From the NCBI GenBank assembly GCA_002704225.1, contig PAFU01000030.1, positions 4,535-68,534 on the forward strand: 64,000 bases of DNA, in the 5' to 3' direction. Within the stretch, counting starts at the first letter, position 1. The number at the start of each line of letters is the position of its first letter. Source of the DNA: Gammaproteobacteria bacterium. Lineage in GTDB: Bacteria > Pseudomonadota > Gammaproteobacteria > Pseudomonadales > Azotimanducaceae. The notes under the pieces were generated by a model, which was not told the origin of the DNA, did no database searches, and saw only the letters and a program-made list of their open reading frames with translations. The position numbers and the translations under genes were made by a program. This document shows, piece by piece, positions 35,792-45,400 of the stretch.

Positions 35792-36449
35792 GCGCGACTT
35801 CCAGCTGAGCCAGCGCAGTAATATCGCAGCCCACGCCGGTTCCGTTTAGGCCACAGTAACCGTTTGGCACCTTAGCCAGATATTGCTGATGATAATGCTC
35901 GGCGTAGTAAAACGGTCCTGACATCTGCACTTCAGACGTGATCGGACCGTACCCTGCTGCTGTGAGCCCTTGCTGAAACAGCTCAGCACTCGCTTCAGCC
36001 ACTGCCGCCTGCTCTTCGTCAAAGGTATAAATAGCCGATCGATACTGTGTACCCAGATCGTTGCCTTGACGCATGCCTTGAGTGGGATCGTGACTTTCCC
36101 AAAACATTTTGAGCAAGGTCATCAAACTGACAACAGTCTCGTCGTAAACCACCAGTACGGTTTCGGTATGGCCCGTACCGCCAGAGCAGACTTCCTCGTA
36201 GGTGGGATTTTCTGTCACCCCGCCCGAATACCCAGCAGCGGTGGTATACACCCCCTCCATCTGCCAAAAGCGTCGCTCGGCACCCCAGAAACAACCCATA
36301 CCAAACTGCACCATTTTTAGGTGGCTGGGAAAGGGCCCAACGAGCGGATGCCCCAAGACAAAGTGACTGGGCGGAACGGGCATGGTTTCGGTTCGACCGG
36401 GTAACGCATATTCAGCGCTCGGCAACTGCATTTTGGATCCAAACGTCAT
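35784..36449 (-). CDS. msrA: Peptide methionine sulfoxide reductase A
   Basis: A 221-residue repair enzyme reducing methionine-S-sulfoxide. Catalytic GCFWGAE (Cys), YSGG, GHTETV and the resolving cysteine in [13 protein letters not shown]. The N-terminal [15 protein letters not shown] stretch parallels the longer E. coli form, so I start at ATG 36449 rather than further upstream. The active site has Cys, not Sec. Convergent with the zinc-ribbon gene. Confidence 0.95.
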   Translation of the reverse strand: MTFGSKMQLPSAEYALPGRTETMPVPPSHFVLGHPLVGPFPSHLKMVQFGMGCFWGAERRFWQMEGVYTTAAGYSGGVTENPTYEEVCSGGTGHTETVLVVYDETVVSLMTLLKMFWESHDPTQGMRQGNDLGTQYRSAIYTFDEEQAAVAEASAELFQQGLTAAGYGPITSEVQMSGPFYYAEHYHQQYLAKVPNGYCGLNGTGVGCDITALAQLEVAPS

Positions 36450-36613
36450 AGCTTTGCTCAACAAATTCGACCCCGCCAGTGTAACCTGTGACACACATCC
36501 CACAACAACGTGTGAAGCGCTGTTCAAGGCTAAAGGCTAGACATCAGGGCGCTAAGCGCGACCCGAGCCCCTCGCTTATTTCATCAACTCAGTCAGAATG
36601 CTATAAACCGTGT

Positions 36614-38326
36614 ATGTATAAGCCCTTGAAATCTATTCTCCTGCTGCTCGGCAGCACGCTACTGTTCACTGCCTGCGCTGCCACGAAAATCGCGAATCGC
36701 GGCGACCTACCGGGCGTTGAGCTTCGCAACGGCTATGCAACTTATCTATCCCAACCGAGTTTCAGCGAGCAGTTGACCCATGTGACCGCGCTGGAAACTC
36801 GCGTGATTGCGCTAGGCAGCGAAGAGCCCTTGACCCTTGGCGCTCTTGGTTCTGCCCTGATCGAAATCAATCCGGCCAGCCTTACCGGACACTACGCCTT
36901 GACCCGATTTTACCAACACGTTGATGCCTCAGCGGCTGCGGAGCAGCACGAACGAATGTTTCAGCTGCTGCAGGATCAAATCCTGACAACCGGTGATGGC
37001 AGCGCTGCACGCCCCTATCAAGTGCTCAGTAAGGCCGATGCAGAGCTGCTGGTGCGCAGCCAGGGGAAATCACTGGTCGGCGGCATATATCAGAACAATG
37101 AAGCCAGTCCTCTGCAGTTGCTGTTACTCTCCCGTGCGACCAGCATGAGCCCGGTCACCCGTGACTGCTTCGATTTGTCGTCGTTGCTTCCTGCGGTCGG
37201 CGGGCAAGAGGTCGGCCCAGCTTCTGCTGGCAATCCGTGGGACGTTTTACGGATTTTGGCGGACAGCAACGATTCTGCAGCTCGCGCTGCCATCGGAACC
37301 TATCTCGCGAAGCAGCGCCGCTATGAGTCTGCGATTGGTTGGTTACAGTTGGCAAGCAGAGAGGACAACCTGCTCGCGCATACTCTGCTCGCCCGGATTT
37401 TTTGGTATCAATCTGGCTTGGTTGGCCGGGAACTTGATAACGATCAAGCAGCCACGACACGCCAAACTGCCGAGGAGCTGACGCAGCTGGCCGTCGACAA
37501 CCATGTCAAAGCCATTGGCCTAGGCTCCACCGAATCCATGTATACGCTGGGGCGTCTGCTGCTGGAAGACTCCACTATGCCAGCTGTCGACAGAAGCAGC
37601 CCGCTCGCCGTGAGCCCTCAGACGAAAAGAGAGCGCGCAGTAAGCTTGCTGGAACAGGCAGGCGACCTTGGCCATGCAGAATCCCTGCTCTACTTGGCCA
37701 GCCAATACCAGCGAGGCACCCTGCTACCCGCGAATGAAGACAGGGCAAATCGCCTCTTTGCAGAAGCGGCTAATCTGCGAAACCCAAAGGCCGTCATCAG
37801 CTACGCAAGATATATTGCAGCATCGCCCGAGCGGCGATCCGAGACCCAACTGATACCGCTACTCCGAGAACTGGCGGACGCGGACAATGCTGAGGCCATG
37901 GTGGTTTTGGGCAATCTGTATGCCAAAGGCGTTAGCGTAAAACGCTCATCGCGTGCCGCGGTGCGTTGGTACAAAAGGGCTGTCGCGCAGGTCCAGGCCA
38001 GTCATCACGGCAATGCAGCAGTGATCAACGAAGTGGCGTGGAACTTAGCGGTTTCCAATCAGAAAGGTCTACTCAAACCCAGCTATGCCCAAGCAATCAT
38101 GGACACGATGATGCGAAGCAATAAGCAGGTTCAAAGCCACCCCGAGTACTTGGATACTTGGGCCGCTACTTACGCCGCCAATGGCAACTTCATCAAAGCC
38201 ATCGAGCTGCAAAAGCGCGCGTTGCACTACGCGCGAATTCAAGAGCGCACAGACGTGATAGCCATTTTACAAACTCACCTGGAATCCTTCGAAGCCGGTG
38301 CAAACATCACCGACCGAACCCCCTAA
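36614..38326 (+). CDS. Sel1/TPR-repeat lipoprotein
   Basis: A 570-residue lipoprotein with lipobox LLFTAC (Cys21 region). The C-terminal half carries Sel1-like repeats (AVSLLEQAGDLGHAESLLYLASQYQRG, ANRLFAEAANLRNPKAVISYARY, NAEAMVVLGNLYAKGVSV) and ends in TPR-like helices. Likely a periplasmic-face scaffold. ATG 36614. Its 3' end overlaps the mnmH start by 29 bp. The resemblance to alginate K-like Sel1 lipoproteins is general; no specific function is assigned. Confidence 0.85.
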   Translation: MYKPLKSILLLLGSTLLFTACAATKIANRGDLPGVELRNGYATYLSQPSFSEQLTHVTALETRVIALGSEEPLTLGALGSALIEINPASLTGHYALTRFYQHVDASAAAEQHERMFQLLQDQILTTGDGSAARPYQVLSKADAELLVRSQGKSLVGGIYQNNEASPLQLLLLSRATSMSPVTRDCFDLSSLLPAVGGQEVGPASAGNPWDVLRILADSNDSAARAAIGTYLAKQRRYESAIGWLQLASREDNLLAHTLLARIFWYQSGLVGRELDNDQAATTRQTAEELTQLAVDNHVKAIGLGSTESMYTLGRLLLEDSTMPAVDRSSPLAVSPQTKRERAVSLLEQAGDLGHAESLLYLASQYQRGTLLPANEDRANRLFAEAANLRNPKAVISYARYIAASPERRSETQLIPLLRELADADNAEAMVVLGNLYAKGVSVKRSSRAAVRWYKRAVAQVQASHHGNAAVINEVAWNLAVSNQKGLLKPSYAQAIMDTMMRSNKQVQSHPEYLDTWAATYAANGNFIKAIELQKRALHYARIQERTDVIAILQTHLESFEAGANITDRTP

Positions 38327-39362
38327 GCAAGCGGCACTCACGCTGCTCAAGCAACGGCAGCCACTGCTGGATGTCCGTGCGCCCGGGGAATTTCAACTCG
38401 GCCAGTTGCCCAACAGCTTCAACGCCCCAATTTTAAACGACGAAGAACGCGCTCAGGTAGGCACCGCCTATAAGCAACAAGGCCACGACGCAGCGGTTGC
38501 CTTGGGCCATCGGTTGGTCAGCGGCGAAACCAAGGCCAACCGAATAGCCGCCTGGCAAACCTATTGCCAAGCCAATCCCGAGGCCCTGATCATGTGCTGG
38601 CGAGGCGGTCAACGCTCTGGGCTTGCCCAACAATGGCTCGCAGAAGCAGGTCTGATACGACAGAGAGTCCCCGGCGGATTCAAAGCCCTTCGGAACACCT
38701 GTCTAAGCGTCTTAGATAACCCTCGCAAACAATGGTGGTTGGTAAGCGGTCGAACAGGTTCGGCAAAAACCGTATTGATTCAAACACTGCCTCAAAGCGT
38801 TGACCTTGAAGGCTTGGCCAATCACAGAGGCTCCGCCTTTGGCCGCCGTCTAACGCCACAGCCAACACCCGTGACCTTCGAGAACGCACTGGCTGTGGAA
38901 TACCTGCAGCACTCATTCGAATCTTTGATCGTCGAGGACGAAAGCCGCACCATTGGCCGAATCGGTCTGCCGTTGGCGTGGCATGCCCAAATGCAGCGGG
39001 CACCCATCGCCTTGGTTGAGGCCACACTGGACGAGCGAATCGAGCACATTCACAAAGAATATGTGCGGGATGCGCTGGCCGAGTATGCTGCCGCCGGACT
39101 GCCCGAAACTGCGCTACAGACCCACTACGAGGATGCCGTGGTCCGCATCAAACGCAGGCTTGGTGGCGCGCGCCTTACCGAGCTGACTCATAAGATTCAG
39201 CAGGCGTTTTCCCATCAATGCGATCACCGAGACTGGATCCGTTATCTGCTCACGGAATACTACGACCCCATGTACGATTTCCAGCTTCAGAAAAAAGCCG
39301 ATCGGGTGCAATTTCGAGGCCCCCGACAGGACGTGCAGGCATTTTTGCTGGAGCAACCCTAA
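38298..39362 (+). CDS. mnmH: tRNA 2-selenouridine synthase
   Basis: A 354-residue enzyme (also SelU/YbbB) that swaps sulfur for selenium at 2-thiouridine-34 of certain tRNAs using selenophosphate. The N-terminal rhodanese domain has DVRAPGEF and catalytic Cys100 in CWRGGQRS; the P-loop is SGRTGSAKT, then DLEGLANHRGSAFG. The GTG start at 38298 overlaps the lipoprotein gene by 29 bp, so translation may be coupled. Its presence implies SelD-made selenophosphate in this cell and supports Sec use at 2345-2347. Confidence 0.96.
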   Translation: MQTSPTEPPKQAALTLLKQRQPLLDVRAPGEFQLGQLPNSFNAPILNDEERAQVGTAYKQQGHDAAVALGHRLVSGETKANRIAAWQTYCQANPEALIMCWRGGQRSGLAQQWLAEAGLIRQRVPGGFKALRNTCLSVLDNPRKQWWLVSGRTGSAKTVLIQTLPQSVDLEGLANHRGSAFGRRLTPQPTPVTFENALAVEYLQHSFESLIVEDESRTIGRIGLPLAWHAQMQRAPIALVEATLDERIEHIHKEYVRDALAEYAAAGLPETALQTHYEDAVVRIKRRLGGARLTELTHKIQQAFSHQCDHRDWIRYLLTEYYDPMYDFQLQKKADRVQFRGPRQDVQAFLLEQP

Positions 39363-39416
39363 GCGCAGCAGGCTCCCGAATCGCAACGCGATTGCCGTTT
39401 TCGAACGCATGCTGAA

Positions 39417-40310
39417 CTAAGGCGCTTCACCAAGAAATTCGGCGATCAACGCCGTAACCGCTTCCAGCTGGTCGTGATGTATCCAATGCCCCGCATCAGC
39501 CACATCACGCAGCTCAGCGTGGCGGAAGTGCCGCAGGGTATCGTCTTGACCTGCACGATTTTGCAGGCCTTGATCGGCATTGATCAGCAAGGTCGGAGCA
39601 CTGATCTTCTGCCAAAGCTCGATGATTTCCGCTTCGGACAGGCCCACGCCATTAAAGTTATAGGTGTAGTGATCGTACTTCCACGTGAATTGCCCGTCCT
39701 CCAGTTGCACTGCGCCATGAAGGGTCAAATGAAACGCCTGAGCCTCACTCAACTGGGGATTGGCTGCCTGCATGCGCTGATAGGCTGTCTGTAAATCCGG
39801 GTATCGGCGCGGCTCACGCCCGGCAAGATTGCGCGTCATCTCGCTCCAATCGCGTATGTGCTGAGCGATTCCGGCATCCTCATTGTCCCTCGACCACAAT
39901 CCAATTCCTTCAAGTAACACGAGTTTGCGCACGTGCTCGGGAAAGACACCGGCAAAAAATGAAGCAATGGCACCCCCCAAACTGTGGCCCACCAGGATGA
40001 CCGGACCGAGGTCGTTCTGCTCAATGAGCTGCTGAAGGTCGTACAGGTAGTCGATATAACGATAGCCGGACCCCTGAACCCAGTCAGAATCTCCATGGCC
40101 TCGCAAATCCGGCGCCACAAAATGGTAGTCTCCGATCGCCGATAGTCTGGCTATCAGGTCATCCCAGGTACGGCAGTGGTCGCGCACACCATGAACCAGC
40201 ACCACGGTTGGTGCCTGTCGCTTCCCCCATTCCACAAAGTGCATCCGCAGTCTTTGGGAAAAAAAACGGTGCGACGTTGGAGACAGGCCGCTCGACAAAA
40301 CCACAGACAT
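39417..40310 (-). CDS. Alpha/beta hydrolase
   Basis: A 297-residue hydrolase: LVHGVRDHCRTWDDL, APDLRGHGDSDWV, nucleophile GHSLGGAI, catalytic His in DAGHWIHHDQ. AAGGAG six bases before ATG 40310 fixes the start. It is convergent with mnmH. Generic esterase/lactonase; no substrate can be named. Confidence 0.9.
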   Translation of the reverse strand: MSVVLSSGLSPTSHRFFSQRLRMHFVEWGKRQAPTVVLVHGVRDHCRTWDDLIARLSAIGDYHFVAPDLRGHGDSDWVQGSGYRYIDYLYDLQQLIEQNDLGPVILVGHSLGGAIASFFAGVFPEHVRKLVLLEGIGLWSRDNEDAGIAQHIRDWSEMTRNLAGREPRRYPDLQTAYQRMQAANPQLSEAQAFHLTLHGAVQLEDGQFTWKYDHYTYNFNGVGLSEAEIIELWQKISAPTLLINADQGLQNRAGQDDTLRHFRHAELRDVADAGHWIHHDQLEAVTALIAEFLGEAP

Positions 40311-40605
40311 CTAAACTCCTTATTGAAAGAACACAGCATGGCGCCAGAACGCGCGGAATGTGCAACGCCGAACATGTTACACCGGCGGCTGGCGAGAACC
40401 CGATAAGGGAATGAAATTGAGTGCAAAAGACGGGTAAGGACGACAAAAGAACGCACCTTTTTGCCCCACGACCGGTTTTTTCTTGCAGAAAACGTCTAAA
40501 TTTCACGAAATTTGACCACTGGAGCACATAAATGGCGCGCTTTTTCGTTAATCAGCTACTTAAATACACAAAAAGCTTGCACTTAATGTTACTTGAGGTA
40601 ACAAT
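40311..40605. other. Spacer with two operator-like palindromes
   Basis: No gene I can support. It contains a perfect 7-2-7 palindrome AAATTTC-AC-GAAATTT at 40498-40513 and a 6-5-6 palindrome TGTTAC-TTGAG-GTAACA at 40587-40603. The second lies in the 17 bp spacer of a promoter-like pair, TTGCAC (40577-40582) and AACAAT (40600-40605). These could be repressor sites for the RNA locus that follows. A 91-codon open frame from ATG 40532 with GGAG upstream passes through here. Confidence 0.45.
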
Positions 40606-40734
40606 GGCTTCATTCAACGGCCAAGTGGCAACACCCCGTTGGAATACGGGGATTTCCGAAACTCCTCTCCCCTCCCCTCCTCGGAAATTCCCATCCTTCG
40701 AAGGCGGAGGATCGCAAGATCCTCCGCCTTTTTT
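40606..40734 (+). ncRNA. Candidate structured small RNA with pyrimidine-rich loop
   Basis: Three strong hairpins in about 100 bases. A: CCCCGT / ACGGGG with loop TGGAAT (40634-40651), a GGA loop. B: 40648-40659 pairs with 40681-40692 (12 bp, one G·U), with a 21-base loop made almost only of C and U, rich in CCUCC. A and B share bases and are mutually exclusive. C: the terminator at 40703-40734. The unit fits a ~120-base sRNA or a leader of the crotonase gene at 40809. In-frame ATGs at 40532 and 40604 with fair ribosome sites allow a Gly/Pro-rich peptide, but perfect hairpins inside it make coding less likely. Confidence 0.55.
40703..40734 (+). terminator. Strong intrinsic terminator
   Basis: GGCGGAGGATC and GATCCTCCGCC form a perfect 11 bp stem with a GCAA tetraloop, followed by TTTTTT. 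It lies 74 bp before the crotonase start and would end the candidate small RNA. Confidence 0.95.
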
Positions 40735-40808
40735 CGTTCCGCCATTTAAGACGCTTTCCCAGCAACTCGGATCGTTACACCGGCCGTCGGGCATCGTAAG
40801 ATGACCCG

Positions 40809-41612
40809 ATGACTACCCAAGAACAAAGCTACCAACACGTGATTGTTTCCCGCAAAAATGCCGTGGCTACCATCACACTGTCTAGGCCCGACAGAGCCAA
40901 CGCATTGAGCCACGATCATCTAGCCGAACTCGAGAATGCTGCCCTGTCTTTTCGCGACGATCCCGATACACGCGTCGTTATCATTACCGGTGCAGGCAAA
41001 CATTTCTCATCCGGAGCAGATCTTCAAGACACGACTGCCCCCGCCGACATGCCCTTAGTGCAACGTCGACGCAGAGCCCGCATGGGTCAACGGGCAATAG
41101 AGGCCATTTTGGGCATCGATCAAATCACAATTGCGGCATGGCGAGGAGCGGCCATGGGCGGAGGCGCGTGTGTCGCGACCGCTTGCGACTTTCGTATCGG
41201 CAGCGACAGCGCATTTATGGAATACCCAGAAGTGAATCTTGGTATCAATTTGATGTGGAAGAGCTTGCCTCTGATCCTGGCCTTGGTCGGTCCGGCCAAA
41301 ACCAAACGCTTGGTCGCAGGAGGCGAGCGCGTGAGTGCGGACACACTCTATGAATGGGGCATTTTGGACCATCGCACATCAGAGCAACATCTGCTGAACA
41401 AAGCAGGTGAAATGGCCAATCTTTACGCGAGCAAACCGCCAATAGCCGTGCAAATGATCAAACAATCCACCAACGAATTGGCACACGCCCTTGGCAGCGC
41501 CATCATGCATATGGATACCGATCAAAACCTGCTCTCCGCCAACACCCAGGATAGGAGCGTTGCGATTGATGCTCAGCGACGCAAGCAGACCGGGGAATTT
41601 ACTGGCGATTAA
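40809..41612 (+). CDS. Enoyl-CoA hydratase/isomerase family protein
   Basis: A 267-residue crotonase. Seen: ATITLSRPDRANALSHD, oxyanion strand GAGKHFSSGADL, second oxyanion block AAWRGAAMGGGACVATACDF and EYPEVNLGINL. The usual catalytic Glu of true hydratases is not clearly present near the second block, so isomerase or hydrolase activity is possible. It follows the strong terminator at 40734 by 74 bp and needs readthrough or its own promoter. Convergent with the Rieske gene (1 bp apart). Confidence 0.9.
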   Translation: MTTQEQSYQHVIVSRKNAVATITLSRPDRANALSHDHLAELENAALSFRDDPDTRVVIITGAGKHFSSGADLQDTTAPADMPLVQRRRRARMGQRAIEAILGIDQITIAAWRGAAMGGGACVATACDFRIGSDSAFMEYPEVNLGINLMWKSLPLILALVGPAKTKRLVAGGERVSADTLYEWGILDHRTSEQHLLNKAGEMANLYASKPPIAVQMIKQSTNELAHALGSAIMHMDTDQNLLSANTQDRSVAIDAQRRKQTGEFTGD

Positions 41613-41613
41613 A

Positions 41614-42444
41614 TCAGAGCCAACGAAGCTCGACACCCTCCTCCGACTCCAGCACACGCGGCACACGCCCCAACCGACAGTGACTACCACTCACACACTC
41701 GCCGGTGCGAACATCAAACACATAGCCATGCCAAGGACAGCGAACGGTGCCTTCTTGCATCGGCGTCTCGTCTAAAGGCCCCAATTGATGCGGACATTGG
41801 GCTGGGTAGACCACCCACTCGTTGTCCTTGGATCCCTCGCCTTCCAACCGATCTACCACGAACCGGCGTCCTGACATTGTGACCGATACTGGCAATGAAC
41901 CCTGTGTTTGAGGCGACAGCTTAAGCACCTCAGATTCGTCGACGCCATCGAGGCGCAAATCCAATTGGTTCTGTCGCCCGGTCATCATGTCAACGTCTTC
42001 GTCGTACAGCACCTCATAAGCCTTCGCATAGGCTCGCCCAACTTTTTCTCGGGCCTCTGCAGGCACATTGGGAACAAAAAAATCCACGACGATATCCAGT
42101 ACACGGTCGGCGACAACAAAGACATGGGTCCATATTTCCGCGCCGGCGTTAGGGCCGGACAGATTGCGGGTAATCCAGCGCCGAGCGTCACGATCCAACC
42201 GCAGCTCTAATTCGCTCACAATTTCGTCGTCGCCACTGCCCGAAGACACGGTCGCCTGCCAACCCCACCCACCAGCGCTTACGCAGTCGATGGAGCCAAA
42301 GCTGCTGCTGTGTAAATGCGGTAAATGCTCCCAGTCCAGCGCATTTTCGTACATGCGATCCAGACTTACCGGTAAACGGCGGCGGTAGCTGCCCACGTGA
42401 TCCAAACGGGAATTGCAGGCAGCTGGAACAAATTCATGCTTCAT
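41614..42444 (-). CDS. Rieske non-heme iron oxygenase with reversed domain order
   Basis: A 276-residue protein. Residues 33-45 carry the mononuclear-iron motif E-x3-D-x2-H-x4-H (E33, D37, H40, H45), and ED at 149-150 in YDEDVDMMTGRQNQ matches the third-ligand helix of Rieske oxygenases. The 2Fe-2S site comes after it: C217-x-H219 and C236-x2-H239 (16 residues between). Standard Rieske oxygenases have the Rieske domain first. So this looks like a catalytic-then-Rieske permutation, with both sites intact. It would hydroxylate or demethylate an aromatic or similar compound with an external reductase. It sits just upstream of no partner; ileS lies 33 bp upstream on the same strand. Confidence 0.85.
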   Translation of the reverse strand: MKHEFVPAACNSRLDHVGSYRRRLPVSLDRMYENALDWEHLPHLHSSSFGSIDCVSAGGWGWQATVSSGSGDDEIVSELELRLDRDARRWITRNLSGPNAGAEIWTHVFVVADRVLDIVVDFFVPNVPAEAREKVGRAYAKAYEVLYDEDVDMMTGRQNQLDLRLDGVDESEVLKLSPQTQGSLPVSVTMSGRRFVVDRLEGEGSKDNEWVVYPAQCPHQLGPLDETPMQEGTVRCPWHGYVFDVRTGECVSGSHCRLGRVPRVLESEEGVELRWL

Positions 42445-42477
42445 AACGACGGTCTCAATTACGCTGAGCCGGCTCTA

Positions 42478-45400
42478 TTAACCCGCTAAACCAAGCTGAA
42501 AACTGAAGGCGTGGTCATCAATCTCAGCGGTAACTTCCTGAGGCGAAGCATCATGGTCCATAAGCAAACAAAGGGTCTCACCCATGATGTAGTCCTTATG
42601 CTCAGCGATGGCCTGAGCCAATACACCGTCCGCATGAAATACCACATGAATACGGTCACTCACCGAAAACCCGCGTTCTTTACGTTCGCGCTGGATTCGA
42701 TTCACCACCTCACGCCCGTAGCCGCGTCGAACTAACTCTGGTGTCAGCTCACAATCAAGATCCACGCTTATTTGGCTATTGGAAATGGTGTTCGTACCCG
42801 TCTTAGCCTGCTGCTTCACCTCAATTTCTTCGACGGTAAAGGTTTCCACGTCTCCATCAGCTTCCAGCGTAAGCGCACCCTGGGCTTGCAATTCGGCGAT
42901 TTGTTCGTCGCCCAGTTGACCGATCTGCTGAGCAAAGGCTTTCATACGCTTACCCAGACGCTTCCCAAGCAGAGGGAAATTTGGCTTCGCCTGAAGGTCA
43001 ATGAAACCCGCTTCGTCCGTACTGTAATCAATCGCCATCACGTTCAGCTCATCGCGCAAATAACCCTCTAACGAGCGCATATCCTGCAGCAGGCTGTCAT
43101 CGCGGTGAATGATGGTGAGCTTCGCGAGCGGCGTTCGCAGGCCAATTTTCACTTCTTCGCGCTTCTGTCGTCCGAGCAAAATCACCTGCTGCATACGGTC
43201 AACTGCCACTTCCAGGTTCGGTCGAATCTGATCGGCTTCTGGCAGAGGATAGTCGCAGAGATGAACCGAACTCGGCGATGCCGGTCGATCCGCGAGCGCT
43301 TCCAATTGCTGGTAGAGATGTTCTGACAAAAACGGCGCGAATGGCGCCATCAGCTTAGCCAACTCGAGCAGGACTTCGTAAAGCGTACTGTAGGCAGCGA
43401 TTTTATCCGGCGTAATGTCTTCGCCCCAAAACCGGCCTCGGTTCAAACGAATATACCAATTGGTCAGGTCCTCAATAAAACCGAACAATTGGGGCACCAC
43501 ATTGTAGAGCCGATACGCTTCCATCTCTCTCGCAACCGTACTCTTCAGTGTTTGCAGCCGCGACAGCAGCCACCGGTCAAGCACGTTGTCGCCACCGTGC
43601 AACCCTTTGTCCGGTGACCAATTATCAATAGCCGCATAGGTGCGCAAAAATGAGAACGCGTTGTACCAAGGCAACAGCGCACGACGGACCATGTCCCGCA
43701 CACCGGCATCGGCAAAGCGTTGCTCTTCGCCTTTGACCAAACCCGAATTAATTGCGTAGAGCCGCAGCGCATCCGCACCGTAGGCCTCCATAAGGTCGTC
43801 AGGGGGCGTGTAATTACGCAGGCTCTTCGACATCTTCTTCCCGTCTTCGGCCATGACCATGCCGTTAACGATCACATTGCGAAAGGCCGGTTTATCAAAT
43901 AACGCCGCTCCCAGCACCGTTAGCGTATAGAACCACCCTCGGGTCTGATCTAAACCCTCGGCAATAAATTCCGCAGGAAATCCCGCCGCGAAAACGTCTT
44001 CATTCTCAAAGGGGTAATGCAGCTGAGCGTAGGGCATTGAACCCGACTCGAACCAACAATCGAGTACCTCTTCGATTCGGCGATAGACGCCCTCTTCGCC
44101 ATCTAAGGCAAACTCTAGCCCGTCGACATGCTCGCGGTGCAGATCCGAGACACGCACCCCGCTGTACTGTTCCAACTCGTCTACAGAACCCATGCAAACT
44201 GCGTTGCCCGTCACATCATTGATCCACACCGGCAGCGGCGTGCCCCACACGCGATTGCGCGATACCGCCCAATCAATGGCACCGTCCAGCCACTTGCCAA
44301 AACGCCCTTCTTTGATGTGTTCAGGCACCCAGTTGATCTGGGCATTGGCTTCCAACAACTTATCCTTGATGGCCGTTACGCGAACATACCAAGAGGGAAT
44401 CGCCCGATAAATCAGAGGGGTATTCGAGCGGTAGCAATACGGGTAGCTGTGTTGAATGACTTCTTGCCGGTACAGACTGCCCGCGCTTTTCAGCATGGCA
44501 ATAATGCCTTTATCGGCGTCTTTGACATGCTGGCCAGCAAAGTCCGAGACCTCGTCGGTAAACTCCCCGGTTAACGTGACCGGACAAACCAAGGCGTCGA
44601 TGCCATGAGATTTGAGCACCCGGTTGTCGTCTTCACCGAAAGCCGGCGCCTGATGCACCAAGCCGGTACCGCTCTCGGTGCTGACGTAGTCATCGCTGAC
44701 TACGACGAACGCGCCTAGATCCCGCTGATCCGTAAAGTAGGAGAAAATCGGTTCGTAGGAGAGCCCAACCAAGGCGGCGCCCTTCACCTCTTTGAGCACG
44801 TGAGCATCATCGCCCAGATAGTGGTCAACGCGCTCTTTCGCAAAATAGATGCGGCGGTCACCGTCTTGCACCAGCTGATAGTCGATATCCGAGCCGACAC
44901 AAACCGCCAGATTCGACGGCAGGGTCCACGGCGTGGTTGTCCAAATCGCAAGATACGCATCCTCTTCCCGAAGCTTCAACAACACGGTTACCGCAGGATC
45001 CTGCACGTCCTGATAATTTGAAGTCGCTTCAAAGTTCGCCAAAGGCGTACCCAGAGCCGTCGATAAAGGAACGACCTTGACCCCCTGATAAATCAGGCCC
45101 TTGTCCCAAAGCTGTTTAAACACCCACCACACAGATTCCATGTACCAGGTGTCCATCGTTTTGTAGTCGTCATCGAAATCAATCCAGCGACCAATACGGG
45201 TCACAGTGTGCCGCCATTCTTTGACGTAACGCTGCACAATGGCTCGACACTCATCGTTATAACCGGCAACACCTAGCTTCGCCACAGCATCCTGGGCGGA
45301 CATACCCAACTGTTTATCAATCTCGTGCTCGATCGGCAGGCCATGGCAGTCCCATCCGAACCGCCGCATGACGTAGCGGCCTTTCATGGTCCAATAACGG

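Noticed and set aside
35784..36449. Selenocysteine in MsrA
   Set aside because: The catalytic codon gives Cys in GCFW; no UGA.
40532..40804. Open frame of 91 codons (and shorter from 40604) with fair ribosome sites
   Set aside because: It runs through three near-perfect hairpins and a strong terminator, and its Gly/Pro-rich product resembles nothing. RNA is the simpler reading, though not proven.
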